Part shown: positions 7,242-15,646 of the stretch, piece after piece
Position numbering within the stretch: position 1 is the first letter of the stretch
Layout of the letters: the number at the start of each line of letters is the position of its first letter
Source of the DNA: an uncultured Litoreibacter sp.
Lineage (GTDB): Bacteria > Pseudomonadota > Alphaproteobacteria > Rhodobacterales > Rhodobacteraceae
Length of the DNA: 64,000 bases
Direction of reading: 5' to 3'
NCBI GenBank assembly: GCA_947501685.1
Contig: CANMWQ010000001.1
Coordinates: 124,001-188,000 of the forward strand
The notes under the pieces: generated by a model
What the model was told of the DNA's origin: nothing
Seen by the model: the letters and a program-made list of their open reading frames with translations, nothing else
Database searches by the model: none
Position numbers and translations under genes: made by a program

Positions 7242-7410
7242 GTGTTTGGACGCAGCGCGTCGCATGCGTCGGGGTGGGGTAAGGGTTTGATTTGGTTTGG
7301 GTTTCAGAAATTTGGAAAGGGTTTGTTAACTTTTGGTTTCGCGTCTCTGGGGCTTGCAGGCCACAAGGATTGGCCGTTTGATGGGAGGTGTTGCGTGAAA
7401 GGTATTTGAA

Positions 7411-8820
7411 ATGGCCGATTTGAAACCTGCGGAGACGAACCCTTGGTATGTCTTGTCTACATTGTATGGGCCGCAGACGGGGAAAGAAATTGATCGGGAA
7501 CTGGCCGCGAAAAATGTTGCGCTGTGGAATGTCTGGTCTTGTCAAAACCTAACGGAGGAGGAGCGCGCAAAGCTGCGCGAGGCGGGTGCTGATGTGCCGG
7601 ATGCCGGTGCTTGGGAAGGTAAAAAAGAAGAAATTGAAAAGCTCTACAAAAAGCGGTTTTCGGGGATGGGATTTGGCAAGCAAGAGCTGCCTGAACTACC
7701 CGATGCGAAGAATAAAATAGACATGTCAAAAATAGCCTTCTCCCATACAGTTGTATGGGAGAAGGCTATTTTTGCGCAGACCGCCTATTTCGATTCCGCC
7801 ACGTTCGAGCAGGCCGCCGATTTCAGGTCCGCCAAGTTCGAGCGGACCGCCTATTTCGATTCCGCCAAGTTCGAGCGGACCGCCTATTTCAGTTCCGCCA
7901 CGTTCGAGCAGGCCGCCTCTTTCAGTTCCGCCACGTTCGAGCAGGCCGCCTCTTTCAGTTTCGCCACGTTCGAGCGGACCGCCTATTTCAGTTCCGCCAC
8001 GTTCGAGCGGACCGTCTATTTCATATCCGCCACGTTCGAGCAGGCCGCCGATTTCGATTCCGCCACGTTCGAGCGGACCGCCGATTTCAGTTCCGCCACG
8101 TTTTCCGGTTTTGCGTATTTTAAAGGGACGCGTTTCGGAACCGACGCGCCATTGAACGAACAGTACGAAATTTCATTTTCTGATGCGATTTTTGAACGCC
8201 CCACGAGTTTTCGTGATGCGGCTTTTAGGCAGCGCTATCCAATGCTGGATGGCACGGTCTTTCATGACAAGACGCAGTTTACGGCGGAGCGGGCGTTTTG
8301 GCCCACGGGGACGCAACCTGATCCGAAGCAGGCCAAGGAGTCCTGCGCGGTCCTGCGCCATGTTGCAGCAAAGCAGAGCTTGCCAGAAGATGAGGGGTTC
8401 TTCTTTCGCCGCGAGATGAAGTTTGCCGGGCAGAGTGGGCCTTGGCCTGCGCGGCCGCTTTATTGGTTATATGGGCTAGTATCGGATTACGGGCATTCGG
8501 TGTGGCGGCCTGTGGTAGGTTTGTTCCTGCTTTGGCTGATCTGCGTGCCGTTCTACCTTGGCTGTAACCTGTCCGAGATGGGATGTTTGATCAGGCAGCC
8601 TGCCGAGCCGCTGCTGCCAACCCTTGAAGCGATGGGCTTTTCTGGCGCAAATATCTTCAAGTTCCTAGGGTTCCAGCGCGCCTATATGATGGATGCGTTG
8701 AAGGCTATCAGCATTCAGGCACCGCATTTGCAGAACTTGGCAGCGGCGCAAACGGTTCTCGGGTATATCCTGCTGTTCTTCTTCGGCCTTGGGCTGCGGT
8801 CGCGGTTTCGGTTGCGGTGA
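7411..8820 (+). CDS. Pentapeptide-repeat membrane protein
   Basis: 469 residues. Residues 1-108 form a charged soluble part. Residues about 109-250 are Phe-centred pentapeptide-type repeats in an 11-residue unit (F-E-x-T/A-A-x-F-x-S-A-T), expected to fold as a right-handed beta helix. The C-terminus has two hydrophobic segments (about 370-388 and 445-463) and a basic end, resembling the pore region of two-helix ion channels. The repeat part is encoded by nearly identical 33-bp units, and a 46-bp palindrome precedes it. Proteins of this architecture are common in roseobacters; function unknown. The reading frame is intact throughout. Confidence 0.82.
   Translation: MADLKPAETNPWYVLSTLYGPQTGKEIDRELAAKNVALWNVWSCQNLTEEERAKLREAGADVPDAGAWEGKKEEIEKLYKKRFSGMGFGKQELPELPDAKNKIDMSKIAFSHTVVWEKAIFAQTAYFDSATFEQAADFRSAKFERTAYFDSAKFERTAYFSSATFEQAASFSSATFEQAASFSFATFERTAYFSSATFERTVYFISATFEQAADFDSATFERTADFSSATFSGFAYFKGTRFGTDAPLNEQYEISFSDAIFERPTSFRDAAFRQRYPMLDGTVFHDKTQFTAERAFWPTGTQPDPKQAKESCAVLRHVAAKQSLPEDEGFFFRREMKFAGQSGPWPARPLYWLYGLVSDYGHSVWRPVVGLFLLWLICVPFYLGCNLSEMGCLIRQPAEPLLPTLEAMGFSGANIFKFLGFQRAYMMDALKAISIQAPHLQNLAAAQTVLGYILLFFFGLGLRSRFRLR
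7728..7773. repeat. 46-bp palindrome inside the pentapeptide gene
   Basis: Two perfectly complementary 22-base arms (7728-7749 and 7752-7773) separated by GT. The left arm begins AAAAATAGCC and the right arm ends GGCTATTTTT. In RNA it would form a 22-bp hairpin. It lies in the coding frame immediately before the tandem repeats. Confidence 0.95.
7771..8100 (+). repeat. 33-bp in-frame tandem repeats
   Basis: About ten consecutive 33-bp units starting TTCGAGCRGRCCGCC, each coding one 11-residue repeat. Differences between units are few and concentrated at codons for positions 3-6 and 8-9. The first unit begins TTTGCGCAG directly at the end of the palindrome. The high similarity implies recent expansion, so copy number may vary between strains. 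Confidence 0.92.
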
Positions 8821-8837
8821 GGGGTTTTCAAAGGTGG

Positions 8838-8888
8838 TGTCATCCCCGCGAAAGGCCTGTGCTCGCGAAAGCGGGTGCGGGGATGACA
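8838..8888. repeat. REP/MITE-like inverted repeat, copy 2
   Basis: Ends TGTCATCCCCGC (8838-8849) and GCGGGGATGACA (8877-8888) are perfect inverted repeats and match the termini of the element at 3534-3616. The interior is shorter and rearranged. A further degenerate GCGGGGATGATA follows near 8895. It sits 18 bases after the pentapeptide gene; the rest of 8821-9021 holds no gene. Confidence 0.68.
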
Positions 8889-9021
8889 GGAGAGAAAAGC
8901 GGGGATGATAGGTGGGGAGATGCGGGGATCAATCTGCGCGATTCCCCCTAAGGGCGGGGCAAACGTGACTTGAACCGCGGCACGGTGGCTCCTAGCCTGA
9001 AAAGAAAAACGGAGCGGTGTC

Positions 9022-10989
9022 ATGCGGTGGATTTTGCGAGGGGTGGGCACTCTGGTGGTGCTGGTTGTGGTGGCGCTTGCGGCACTGCTTTTATTCCCGA
9101 CGGACCGCATCGCACGGGTGGCGGAAAGCCAGTTTGAGCAGGCGACCGGGCGGGCGTTGAGCATCTCGGGGGGCGTGTCTCCGACGCTGTGGCCGCGCCT
9201 GGGCGTGACGCTTGAGGACGTCACAATCGCCAATGCGGACTGGGCGGGCGCGGAGCCGATGGTGGAGGCGGGCAAGCTGGACGTGGGCGTTGGCGTCTCG
9301 GCGTTGTTTGGCGGCGACGTGGTGGTCGAGGCCTTCGAGGTGGAGGCCCCCGTGATCCGGCTCAGCCGCCGTGCGGACGGCGTGGCGAACTGGGATTTCC
9401 TGACAGAGCTGGGCGGCGGAGGCGATGACGGGCCGTCGCGGATCAACTCGATCTCCTTGCCGAAAGGCACGATTTCCGGCGGATCGGTGCTGTTTGAAGA
9501 CGCTGCGGCGGGGGTGTCGCATGTGCTGACCGCGCTGGACGCGACGCTGCGGCTGGACGATCTGGCGGGGGCCGCGCAGGTGGATGTCTCGGCGCTGTTG
9601 TCGGAGCAAAGCTTCTCATTGAGCGCGGAGGTGAACGGGTTGCAACCGCTGCTGGAGGGCGGCGTGCAGGGCCTGACGGCGAGCCTCGTGGTGGGCGACA
9701 ACCAGCTGAGCTTTGACGGCGTGGCGGGGATCGACCCGCCGCAGGGCAAGGGCGGCTTGGAGGCATCATTGCGCGACCCGGCCAGCCTGTTTGCCTTGGC
9801 GGGCCAGGCGGCGCCGCGCATCCCCGAAGGATTGGGCCAACGGATCGAGGCGGAGGGGAACCTGACGCTGACGCCTGACATGAACGTGTTTTTCCGCAAC
9901 GCCACGCTGGCGCTGGACCAGAACCGATTGGCGGGCGACGTGGACATGGATTTGAGCGGCGCTGTGCCGCAAGTGACGGCGCGGCTGGCGGGAGACGTGC
10001 TGGATTTCTCCGCCTTGAGCACGGACACATCGGCGCAGGACGGCGCGGCCAATGTGGAGAGCGGCGGCTGGTCCACCGCGCGCATCGACGTGAGCGGCTT
10101 GTCGGCGGTGGACGGGGCGTTTTCCTTCAAGGCGAATGCGGTTGACCTGGGATCGATTCAGCTGGGGGCCACGGATATGGTGGGCCGGCTGGACCGCGCG
10201 CGGATGGTGTTCACGCTGAACAAGGTGACGGCGTTTGAGGGCGACGTGACGGGGCAGTTCGTGATCAACAACCGCGGCGGCTTGTCGGTGGGGGGAGACC
10301 TTGCGGCCTCCGGCGTGGCGATGAGCCACGTCCTGTCGGATTTTGTAGGCTTCGAGCGGCTGCGCGGGGATGCGGGGCTGTCGCTGAAATTTCTGGGCTC
10401 GGGCGGGAACATGGACGCGATCATGCGGTCCTTGTCGGGCACGGGGCGCATGTCAGTGGGCGCGGGCGAGCTGGACGGGCTCGACATAGCGGGGATGATC
10501 CGCAACCTCGACGCGGCCTATGTGGGCGAGGGCTCGAAAACCGTGTTTGACGCGATCACCGCCGGGTTCGAGATCGCGGGCGGCGTTTTGCGCAATGACG
10601 ATCTGGCCTTTGACGCGCAGCTGGTGACGGCGACGGGCGCGGGGGTTTTGGATTTGGGCGGGCAAAGCGTGGAGTACCGCCTGATCCCGGTGGCGCTGGC
10701 AAATGAGGACAGCAGCGGGATCACGGTGCCCGTGAAGATCACCGGGCCGTGGAGCGACATCTCGTTTCGCCCGGATCTCAAATGGCTGGCGGACCGGAAA
10801 CTGGACAAGGAGAAAGAGGCGCTGAAGGCCAAGGCACGGGCGCGTGAGGAAGAGCTAAAGGCGCAGGCGGAGGCCAAGCTGGCGCGCGAGCTGGGGGTTG
10901 AGACAGGCGACGGGCGCTCTGTGGAAGAGGCGGTGAAGGACAAGATCGAGGATCAGGCCAAAGACGCGCTGCGGCGGTTGTTTGATTGA
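9022..10989 (+). CDS. AsmA family protein
   Basis: 655 residues. A single N-terminal membrane anchor (residues 5-27, VGTLVVLVVVALAALLLF) precedes a long periplasmic beta-rich region typical of AsmA proteins: the block around 28-75 (ALSISGGVSPTLWPRLGVTLEDVTIAN) is the family's N-terminal signature and VEYRLIPVAL with the following ITGPWSDISFRPDL near 550-590 is its C-terminal one. A Lys/Glu-rich helix ends the protein (about 595-655). AsmA proteins are relatives of bridge-like lipid transporters that affect outer membrane lipid and protein assembly. The gene is alone on its strand. Confidence 0.88.
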   Translation: MRWILRGVGTLVVLVVVALAALLLFPTDRIARVAESQFEQATGRALSISGGVSPTLWPRLGVTLEDVTIANADWAGAEPMVEAGKLDVGVGVSALFGGDVVVEAFEVEAPVIRLSRRADGVANWDFLTELGGGGDDGPSRINSISLPKGTISGGSVLFEDAAAGVSHVLTALDATLRLDDLAGAAQVDVSALLSEQSFSLSAEVNGLQPLLEGGVQGLTASLVVGDNQLSFDGVAGIDPPQGKGGLEASLRDPASLFALAGQAAPRIPEGLGQRIEAEGNLTLTPDMNVFFRNATLALDQNRLAGDVDMDLSGAVPQVTARLAGDVLDFSALSTDTSAQDGAANVESGGWSTARIDVSGLSAVDGAFSFKANAVDLGSIQLGATDMVGRLDRARMVFTLNKVTAFEGDVTGQFVINNRGGLSVGGDLAASGVAMSHVLSDFVGFERLRGDAGLSLKFLGSGGNMDAIMRSLSGTGRMSVGAGELDGLDIAGMIRNLDAAYVGEGSKTVFDAITAGFEIAGGVLRNDDLAFDAQLVTATGAGVLDLGGQSVEYRLIPVALANEDSSGITVPVKITGPWSDISFRPDLKWLADRKLDKEKEALKAKARAREEELKAQAEAKLARELGVETGDGRSVEEAVKDKIEDQAKDALRRLFD

Positions 10990-11009
10990 GGTAAATGAGC
11001 TGCGCGCGC

Positions 11010-11086
11010 GGTTTTATTCTGCTCTTGGGGAGCGTTGCTCCCCGCCGCAGGGGCATCCCCTCAGGATATTTGGGAACATGGAAAGG
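11010..11086. repeat. Dispersed hairpin repeat, copy 1
   Basis: Begins GGTTTTATTCTGCTCTTGGG, followed by two GC-rich hairpins (GGGGAG/CTCCCC and AGGGGCATCCCCT) and an AT-rich tail. The reverse complement of 25322-25399 matches it closely over the first two thirds. It lies between the convergent asmA-type and gcrA genes, where a two-way terminator would be expected. Confidence 0.7.
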
Positions 11087-11118
11087 GGGTTTCGGGGCCC
11101 CGGTTTGGCCAGAGCGGC

Positions 11119-11685
11119 TTAGCGGCGGCGGTCGCGGCGGGCGGACATGGGCTGGAAGGCCACGCCGACATGGGCCTCGCAATAGGGTTTGCCTTGCTGG
11201 ACCGGCAGGCCACAGAACCAGAAATCTTCCGTGGCGGGATCGCCGACGGGCCATTTGCAGGTCCGCTCGGTCAGCTGCATGACGGTCAGCTTCTTGGCTT
11301 TCTTTTCGACCTCGCGCACGGAGGCCAGCGCCTCTGGGCTGATCTCATTGGCGGAAGGCTGCGGCGGCAAAGGCTGGCCTGCGGTGACCACCAGTTTCGG
11401 GCGGATCATCGGCTTATTGGCGGGGGCGGCGGCTGCTGGCTTGGCCTCTGGCTCTGCGGCGGGCTTGGCCTTGGCCGCAGGCTTGGCTTTGGCGGCTGCT
11501 TTTTCCTTGGCCGCGGGCTTTGCCGGGGAGGCGCCGCCCGAGCGGTTGGACAGGCCCAGACGGTGCACTTTGCCGATCACCGCGTTGCGGGTCACCCCGC
11601 CAAGTTCCTTGGCGATCTGGGAGGCGGATTTGCCCTCTCCCCACATTTTTTTGAGCACTTCGACGCGGTCATCTGTCCAAGACAT
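11119..11685 (-). CDS. gcrA: GcrA cell cycle regulator
   Basis: 188 residues. GcrA is an alphaproteobacterial factor that binds sigma-70 RNA polymerase and activates cell-cycle genes, in Caulobacter preferentially at GANTC sites methylated by CcrM. The N-terminal DNA-binding domain is clear (MSWTDDRVEVLKKMW, then KSASQIAKELGG and TRNAVIGKVHRLGL, residues 1-48). A Lys/Ala/Pro-rich linker follows (about 52-100), then a C-terminal region with CKWPVGDPATEDFWFCG, the family's conserved end. The frame is open to 11784, but the ATG at 11683-11685 begins the conserved MSWTD sequence. Confidence 0.95.
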   Translation of the reverse strand: MSWTDDRVEVLKKMWGEGKSASQIAKELGGVTRNAVIGKVHRLGLSNRSGGASPAKPAAKEKAAAKAKPAAKAKPAAEPEAKPAAAAPANKPMIRPKLVVTAGQPLPPQPSANEISPEALASVREVEKKAKKLTVMQLTERTCKWPVGDPATEDFWFCGLPVQQGKPYCEAHVGVAFQPMSARRDRRR

Positions 11686-12035
11686 GGGGCAAGGCCTTCT
11701 TTGAAAAGAGAAGCCGCTCCGCGGGACAACCGGGGTGGAGCGGCAATGTTGCTTTATTTTAAGGGTGCGGGTCTGGGGTTTCAAGCGCTTGATTCGTGGC
11801 GTAAGTCACGCGGTCCGGGAAGGGGCGTCAAAGGATTTTGCTGGACAGGCGGCAATTGCGGAGGCTAGAGCTCAGCGCATGATCACTGCTGCACATATCT
11901 TTGCCGCCCGACGCCGACGCTAATCCCGTCCGGCCTGATCACGACCCCTGCGCATGGCGCATCTATTTCTCAAATTGACACCCCCACAGAAATCCTGACA
12001 CTCGGGATTTCGGTTTTGCGTAAAGGACCTCGCAC
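11686..12035. other. Divergent intergenic region gcrA/argD
   Basis: Holds the upstream regions of gcrA (minus) and argD (plus); no gene seen. The gcrA-proximal part has one GATTC site near 11792. The argD-proximal part has a TTGACA box and an inverted repeat, listed separately. Confidence 0.5.
11975..12011 (+). promoter_or_regulatory. argD promoter with overlapping inverted repeat
   Basis: TTGACA at 11975-11980 is a consensus -35 box. The region 17 bases further on, a weak -10, is covered by the inverted repeat GAAATCC (11989-11995) / GGATTTC (12005-12011), placed where a repressor would block polymerase. The argD start is 25 bases downstream. The binding protein is unknown; an arginine-responsive regulator is a guess from the gene. 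Confidence 0.45.
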
Positions 12036-13214
12036 ATGATCCCCGCTATTATGCCGACCTATGGTCGCGCCCAGATGACATTTGAAAAAGGCGAGGGCAG
12101 CTGGCTGATCGAGCGAGATGGCACGCGTTACTTGGATTTTGGCGGCGGCATTGCGGTCACGGGGCTGGGCCATGCGCATCCTGATCTGGTGAAAGTGCTC
12201 CAAGATCAGGCGGCGTCGCTGTGGCATACGTCGAACCTCTACAACATCCCCGCACAACAAGAGCTGGCCGACAAGCTGGTGGCCGAAAGTTTTGCCGATA
12301 CCTGTTTCTTTACCAATTCGGGCGCGGAGGCGATGGAATGCGCGTTGAAGACCGCGCGGAAATATTGGTCCTCAAAAGGCCAACCGGAGCGGGTGAATAT
12401 CATCACCTTCACCGGCTCCTTTCATGGCCGGACGCTGGCCACGATTTCGGCGGCGGCCTCCGAAAAACTGACGGCCGGGTTCGGGCCGCTGCTGCCCGGC
12501 ATCATCAATCTGGAGACGGGCGATCATGACGCGCTGACTGCCGCGATGGACGAGACCGTGGCGGCGGTGGTCGTAGAGCCCGTGCAGGGTGAAGGCGGGA
12601 TCATCCCACTGCCTGACGCCTGCCTGAAGGGTCTGCGCGATCTCTGTGACCAGACCGGCGCGTTGATGATTTGTGATGAAATTCAATGCGGTATGGGGCG
12701 GACGGGTAAGCTGTTTGCCCATGAATGGGCGGGCGTCACGCCCGACATTATGGCGGTGGCCAAAGGCATCGGGAACGGCTTTCCGCTCGGGGCCTGTCTG
12801 GCCACGGAGGAAGCCGCGCGGGGGATGACGGCGGGCACCCATGGCTCCACCTATGGCGGCAATCCGATGGCCTGCGCCGTGGGCGCTGCGGTGATGGATC
12901 ATATCGCGGATGACGCATTTCTGGCCGAGGTCGCCCGCAAATCCGGGTTGATGCGGCAAAAGCTGGAGGGGCTGGTGGCCTCGCATCCTGACGTGTTCGA
13001 GCTGGTGCGCGGCGCCGGGATGATGATCGGGGTGAAGTGCAAACTGCCGAATATGGACGTGATCAACGCGGGCTATGCGGAGCATATCTTAACCATTCCG
13101 GGCGGCGACAATGTGATCCGCATCCTGCCCGCGCTCAACATCGGCGATGACGAGATCGCGGAAGGGGTGGCGCGGCTGGACCGGGCAGCCACCAGATTGG
13201 AGGCGGGCCTGTGA
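12036..13214 (+). CDS. argD: Acetylornithine aminotransferase ArgD
   Basis: 392 residues. A class III PLP aminotransferase converting N-acetylglutamate semialdehyde to N-acetylornithine in arginine synthesis, and often also serving as the succinyldiaminopimelate aminotransferase of lysine synthesis. Visible features: [12 protein letters not shown] (94-105), [13 protein letters not shown] (127-139), D214 in [12 protein letters not shown], and the PLP lysine K243 in [14 protein letters not shown]. Length and order are normal. Its stop overlaps the GTG start of argF by four bases, so the two genes form one coupled arginine operon. Confidence 0.95.
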   Translation: MIPAIMPTYGRAQMTFEKGEGSWLIERDGTRYLDFGGGIAVTGLGHAHPDLVKVLQDQAASLWHTSNLYNIPAQQELADKLVAESFADTCFFTNSGAEAMECALKTARKYWSSKGQPERVNIITFTGSFHGRTLATISAAASEKLTAGFGPLLPGIINLETGDHDALTAAMDETVAAVVVEPVQGEGGIIPLPDACLKGLRDLCDQTGALMICDEIQCGMGRTGKLFAHEWAGVTPDIMAVAKGIGNGFPLGACLATEEAARGMTAGTHGSTYGGNPMACAVGAAVMDHIADDAFLAEVARKSGLMRQKLEGLVASHPDVFELVRGAGMMIGVKCKLPNMDVINAGYAEHILTIPGGDNVIRILPALNIGDDEIAEGVARLDRAATRLEAGL

Positions 13215-14116
13215 GGCATTTTCTGGACATCCACACGACCTCCCCCAAAGAGCTGCGGCGGATCATCGACACGGGCCGCGCCATCAAGGAGGCGCGCAAG
13301 GGCAAGCCGAAAGGCGCGCTGGACCAGGAGACGCCGCTCAAAGACCATGTGGTCGCGCTGATTTTTGAGAAACCCTCGACGCGCACGCGGGTCAGTTTTG
13401 ACGTGGGCGTGCGGCAGATGGGGGGCTCGACCATGGTCTTGTCCGGCGCCGATATGCAGCTGGGCCATGGCGAGACGATCGCCGACACCGCCCGCGTGCT
13501 GTCGCGCTATGTGGACTTGATCATGATGCGGACCTTTGAGGAAGACACGCTGCTGGAGATGGCGGAGCACGCGACGGTGCCTGTCATAAACGGGCTGACC
13601 AACCGCACGCATCCCTGCCAGATCATGGCCGATATCCTGACCTTTGAGGAACATAACGGGCCCATTCGCGGCAAAAAGGTCGTCTGGTCGGGGGACGGGA
13701 ATAATGTCTTTGCCAGCTTTGCCCATGCCGCCAAGCAGTTCGAGTTTGATCTGGTCTTCACCGGGCCTCCGCCGCTGGACCCGGAGGGGTCGCTGGATGG
13801 GCTTTATTCGATTGTGCGCGACCCGCATGAGGCGGTGGAGGGCGCGGATCTGGTGGTCACCGACACCTGGGTGTCGATGCATGACCCGCAATCGGCGCGG
13901 GAGCGGCGGCATAACCAATTGCGCGGCTATCAGGTGAACCGGGCGCTGATGGACAGCGCCAAGCCGGATGCGTTGTTCATGCATTGCCTGCCCGCGCATC
14001 GCGATGACGAGGCGACGTCTGAGGTGATGGACGGGCCGAACTCGGTGATTTTTGACGAGGCGGAGAACCGGCTTCATGCGCAAAAGGCGGTGATGAAGTG
14101 GTGTTTGGAGAGTTGA
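13211..14116 (+). CDS. argF: Ornithine carbamoyltransferase ArgF
   Basis: 301 residues. It joins ornithine and carbamoyl phosphate to make citrulline. All catalytic motifs are present: carbamoyl-phosphate loop S56-T-R-T-R60 preceded by FEKP, H134-P-C-Q137, and H258-C-L-P261 in [17 protein letters not shown] (215-223) is the ornithine-binding SMG-type loop with Val-Ser-Met. The gene starts at GTG 13211 inside the argD stop (GTGA overlap), which explains the unusual start codon. A hairpin follows the stop. Confidence 0.95.
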   Translation: MRHFLDIHTTSPKELRRIIDTGRAIKEARKGKPKGALDQETPLKDHVVALIFEKPSTRTRVSFDVGVRQMGGSTMVLSGADMQLGHGETIADTARVLSRYVDLIMMRTFEEDTLLEMAEHATVPVINGLTNRTHPCQIMADILTFEEHNGPIRGKKVVWSGDGNNVFASFAHAAKQFEFDLVFTGPPPLDPEGSLDGLYSIVRDPHEAVEGADLVVTDTWVSMHDPQSARERRHNQLRGYQVNRALMDSAKPDALFMHCLPAHRDDEATSEVMDGPNSVIFDEAENRLHAQKAVMKWCLES

Positions 14117-14129
14117 GGTTTTTGGGTAA

Positions 14130-14148
14130 GGTGGGTTGAAAACCCACC
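14130..14148 (+). terminator. Hairpin after argF
   Basis: GGTGGGTT / AACCCACC perfect 8-bp stem with a GAA loop, 14 bases after the argF stop. No T-run follows, so it may be a weak terminator or a copy of a small intergenic repeat. Confidence 0.5.
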
Positions 14149-14164
14149 CTACGGATTGGAGCGG

Positions 14165-14869
14165 ATGATGATCGAAGAACCACCACGGCTGACGATTAAC
14201 ACCACCCGCAAGCGGCCGTCAGCAGCGCAGATCGCGGCGTTTCAGGGCGTGCCCACGGGGTTTGTGGTGGACGCGATGCAGGGCAAAGGCGCGTTGGATG
14301 GCCGGGTTGCGCCGCTGGGGTTTGGGCGTGACATTGCCTGCGTGGCGGCGGGGCCTGCTTTGACGGCGGATAACAGGCCGTCCGATATTATGGGCACGCT
14401 GGCGGCGCTGAATTATCTGCAGCCGGGCGACATGCTTGTTGCTGGGTTTTGCGGGTTTCAGGGCTGCGCGTCCGGCGGGGACCGGGTGACGATGATGATC
14501 AAGAATTGTGGCGGTGCGGGGTTTGTGACCGACGGGCCCTTGCGGGATTATGCCGGGTTGGTCGAGGTCGGATTGCCATGCTGGTGCACGGGGCTGAACC
14601 CGAACTCGCCCTATCACTCGGGGCCTGCCAGTGTCGGGCTGCCGGTCGGTATCGGCGGCGTGCGCGTGGAGACAGGCGATATGATCGTGGCCGACCGGGA
14701 CGGCGTGGTCGTGGTGCCCTTTGCGCAGATCGACGCGGTGATCGCTGGGTTAGATGCGGTGCGCGCGGCGGAGGAGGCGCTGGAAGCGCAGCTGTCAGAC
14801 GGGTTGAAATTCCCCGAGGGCGTCGCCGCCATCATCGAGGGCGATGACGTGGCCTTCGTGGAGCGATAG
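14165..14869 (+). CDS. RraA-family aldolase-like protein
   Basis: 234 residues. Belongs to the RraA / 4-hydroxy-4-methyl-2-oxoglutarate aldolase fold (older annotation: dimethylmenaquinone methyltransferase). Evidence: TGFVVDAMQGKGALDGRVAPL (about 28-48), the metal/substrate motif G-x20-RD ending in DGPLRDYAGL, and PVGIGGVRVETGDMIVADRDGVVVVP near 160-187, the family's C-terminal block. Such proteins are divalent-metal retro-aldolases or decarboxylases of oxo acids; the substrate here is unknown. The start is set at the first ATG of the MMIEEPPRL sequence. It stands alone between argF and the fasciclin gene. Confidence 0.82.
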   Translation: MMIEEPPRLTINTTRKRPSAAQIAAFQGVPTGFVVDAMQGKGALDGRVAPLGFGRDIACVAAGPALTADNRPSDIMGTLAALNYLQPGDMLVAGFCGFQGCASGGDRVTMMIKNCGGAGFVTDGPLRDYAGLVEVGLPCWCTGLNPNSPYHSGPASVGLPVGIGGVRVETGDMIVADRDGVVVVPFAQIDAVIAGLDAVRAAEEALEAQLSDGLKFPEGVAAIIEGDDVAFVER

Positions 14870-15014
14870 CCACGTTCTGGCGCGGCGTTTGGATCAAATA
14901 TTTCACAGAAAATCAGGTCAATAACAGCTTCGTTATAAATGTGATCCTGACGTGAAGGCCCGCGTATCCCTTTCACATGCCAAACAGGCATGCGTTCGTC
15001 CAAGGGAGACAGAT

Positions 15015-15521
15015 ATGAAAACTCTGATCAAAGCCGCCACCATCGCCGCCATCACTGCGGGTGCCGCACAAGCTGCAACCATCGCCGAGATCGCCTCTGG
15101 CGACGAGCGTTTCTCGACCCTCGTGGCCGCCGTCAGCGCCGCCGGTCTTGTCGACACGCTCAACAGCGAAGGCCCTTTCACCGTCTATGCCCCCGTCAAT
15201 GACGCCTTCGCGGCGCTGCCCGAAGGCACCGTGGAAACCCTGCTGAAGCCGGAAAACAAAGGCCAGCTGACCGACGTGCTGCTCTATCATGTCGATGACC
15301 GCAAACTGACCGCCGAAGGCATTCCGGCGGGCTCCAATTATTTCAAACCCGTGCTGGCCTCGCAGCGTCTGTGCATCACCAAAGACGCCTCCGGCGTGTC
15401 GATCGCAGATGGCACCGGCGACAGCGCGAATGTGGTGATCGCCAATATTCAGGCCAGCAACGGGGTGATCCATGTGATCGACAAAGTGCTGCTTCCCGGC
15501 ACGCGTCCCGCGTGTCATTAA
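15015..15521 (+). CDS. Secreted fasciclin (FAS1) domain protein
   Basis: 168 residues: signal peptide MKTLIKAATIAAITAGAAQA, then one FAS1 domain. The two conserved FAS1 boxes are seen as GPFTVYAPVNDAFAALP (about 54-70) and SNGVIHVIDKVLLP at the C-terminus (150-163), with YHVDD between them. FAS1 domains mediate adhesion and weak binding to surface partners; small bacterial versions are periplasmic or extracellular. The start ATG at 15015 has AGGGAGA about seven bases upstream, which the longer frame from 14952 does not explain. A terminator follows. Confidence 0.9.
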   Translation: MKTLIKAATIAAITAGAAQAATIAEIASGDERFSTLVAAVSAAGLVDTLNSEGPFTVYAPVNDAFAALPEGTVETLLKPENKGQLTDVLLYHVDDRKLTAEGIPAGSNYFKPVLASQRLCITKDASGVSIADGTGDSANVVIANIQASNGVIHVIDKVLLPGTRPACH

Positions 15522-15549
15522 GCCCTACAGCTGAGTATTAGATGAATGG

Positions 15550-15581
15550 AACGCGGCGCCTGTGATGGGCGTCGCGTTTTT
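15550..15581 (+). terminator. Terminator after the fasciclin gene
   Basis: Stem AACGCGGCGCC (15550-15560) / GGCGTCGCGTT (15568-15578) with one G-U pair and a 7-base loop, ending in a T-run. Confidence 0.8.
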
Positions 15582-15604
15582 GCATATTTTTGCCAAGATG
15601 AAAC
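15582..15604. repeat. Dispersed hairpin repeat, partial copy
   Basis: 23 bases (GCATATTTTTGCCAAGATGA and AAC) identical to the reverse complement of 25322-25344, the tail of the dispersed repeat. Here only the tail is kept, directly after the fasciclin terminator. Confidence 0.65.
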
Positions 15605-15646
15605 CAGAAGACGCGCGCGGGGGCCAGCGGGGGGGCAGCGTGGGGG

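Noticed and set aside
7728-7773. Invertible switch
   Set aside because: A palindrome with a 2-base centre has nothing to invert, and no recombinase is nearby.
7771-8100. Possible CRISPR array
   Set aside because: Units are contiguous with no spacers, in frame with a protein, and no cas genes are near.
7751-8155. Pro/Ile/Ser repeat ORFs of 122 and 134 codons in other frames
   Set aside because: They are only the alternative frames of the 33-bp repeats; no ribosome site or domain.
8715-10130. 471-codon minus-strand ORF opposite the AsmA-type gene
   Set aside because: Pro/Ser/Arg-rich, low-complexity shadow with no domain; the plus strand has a complete AsmA protein.
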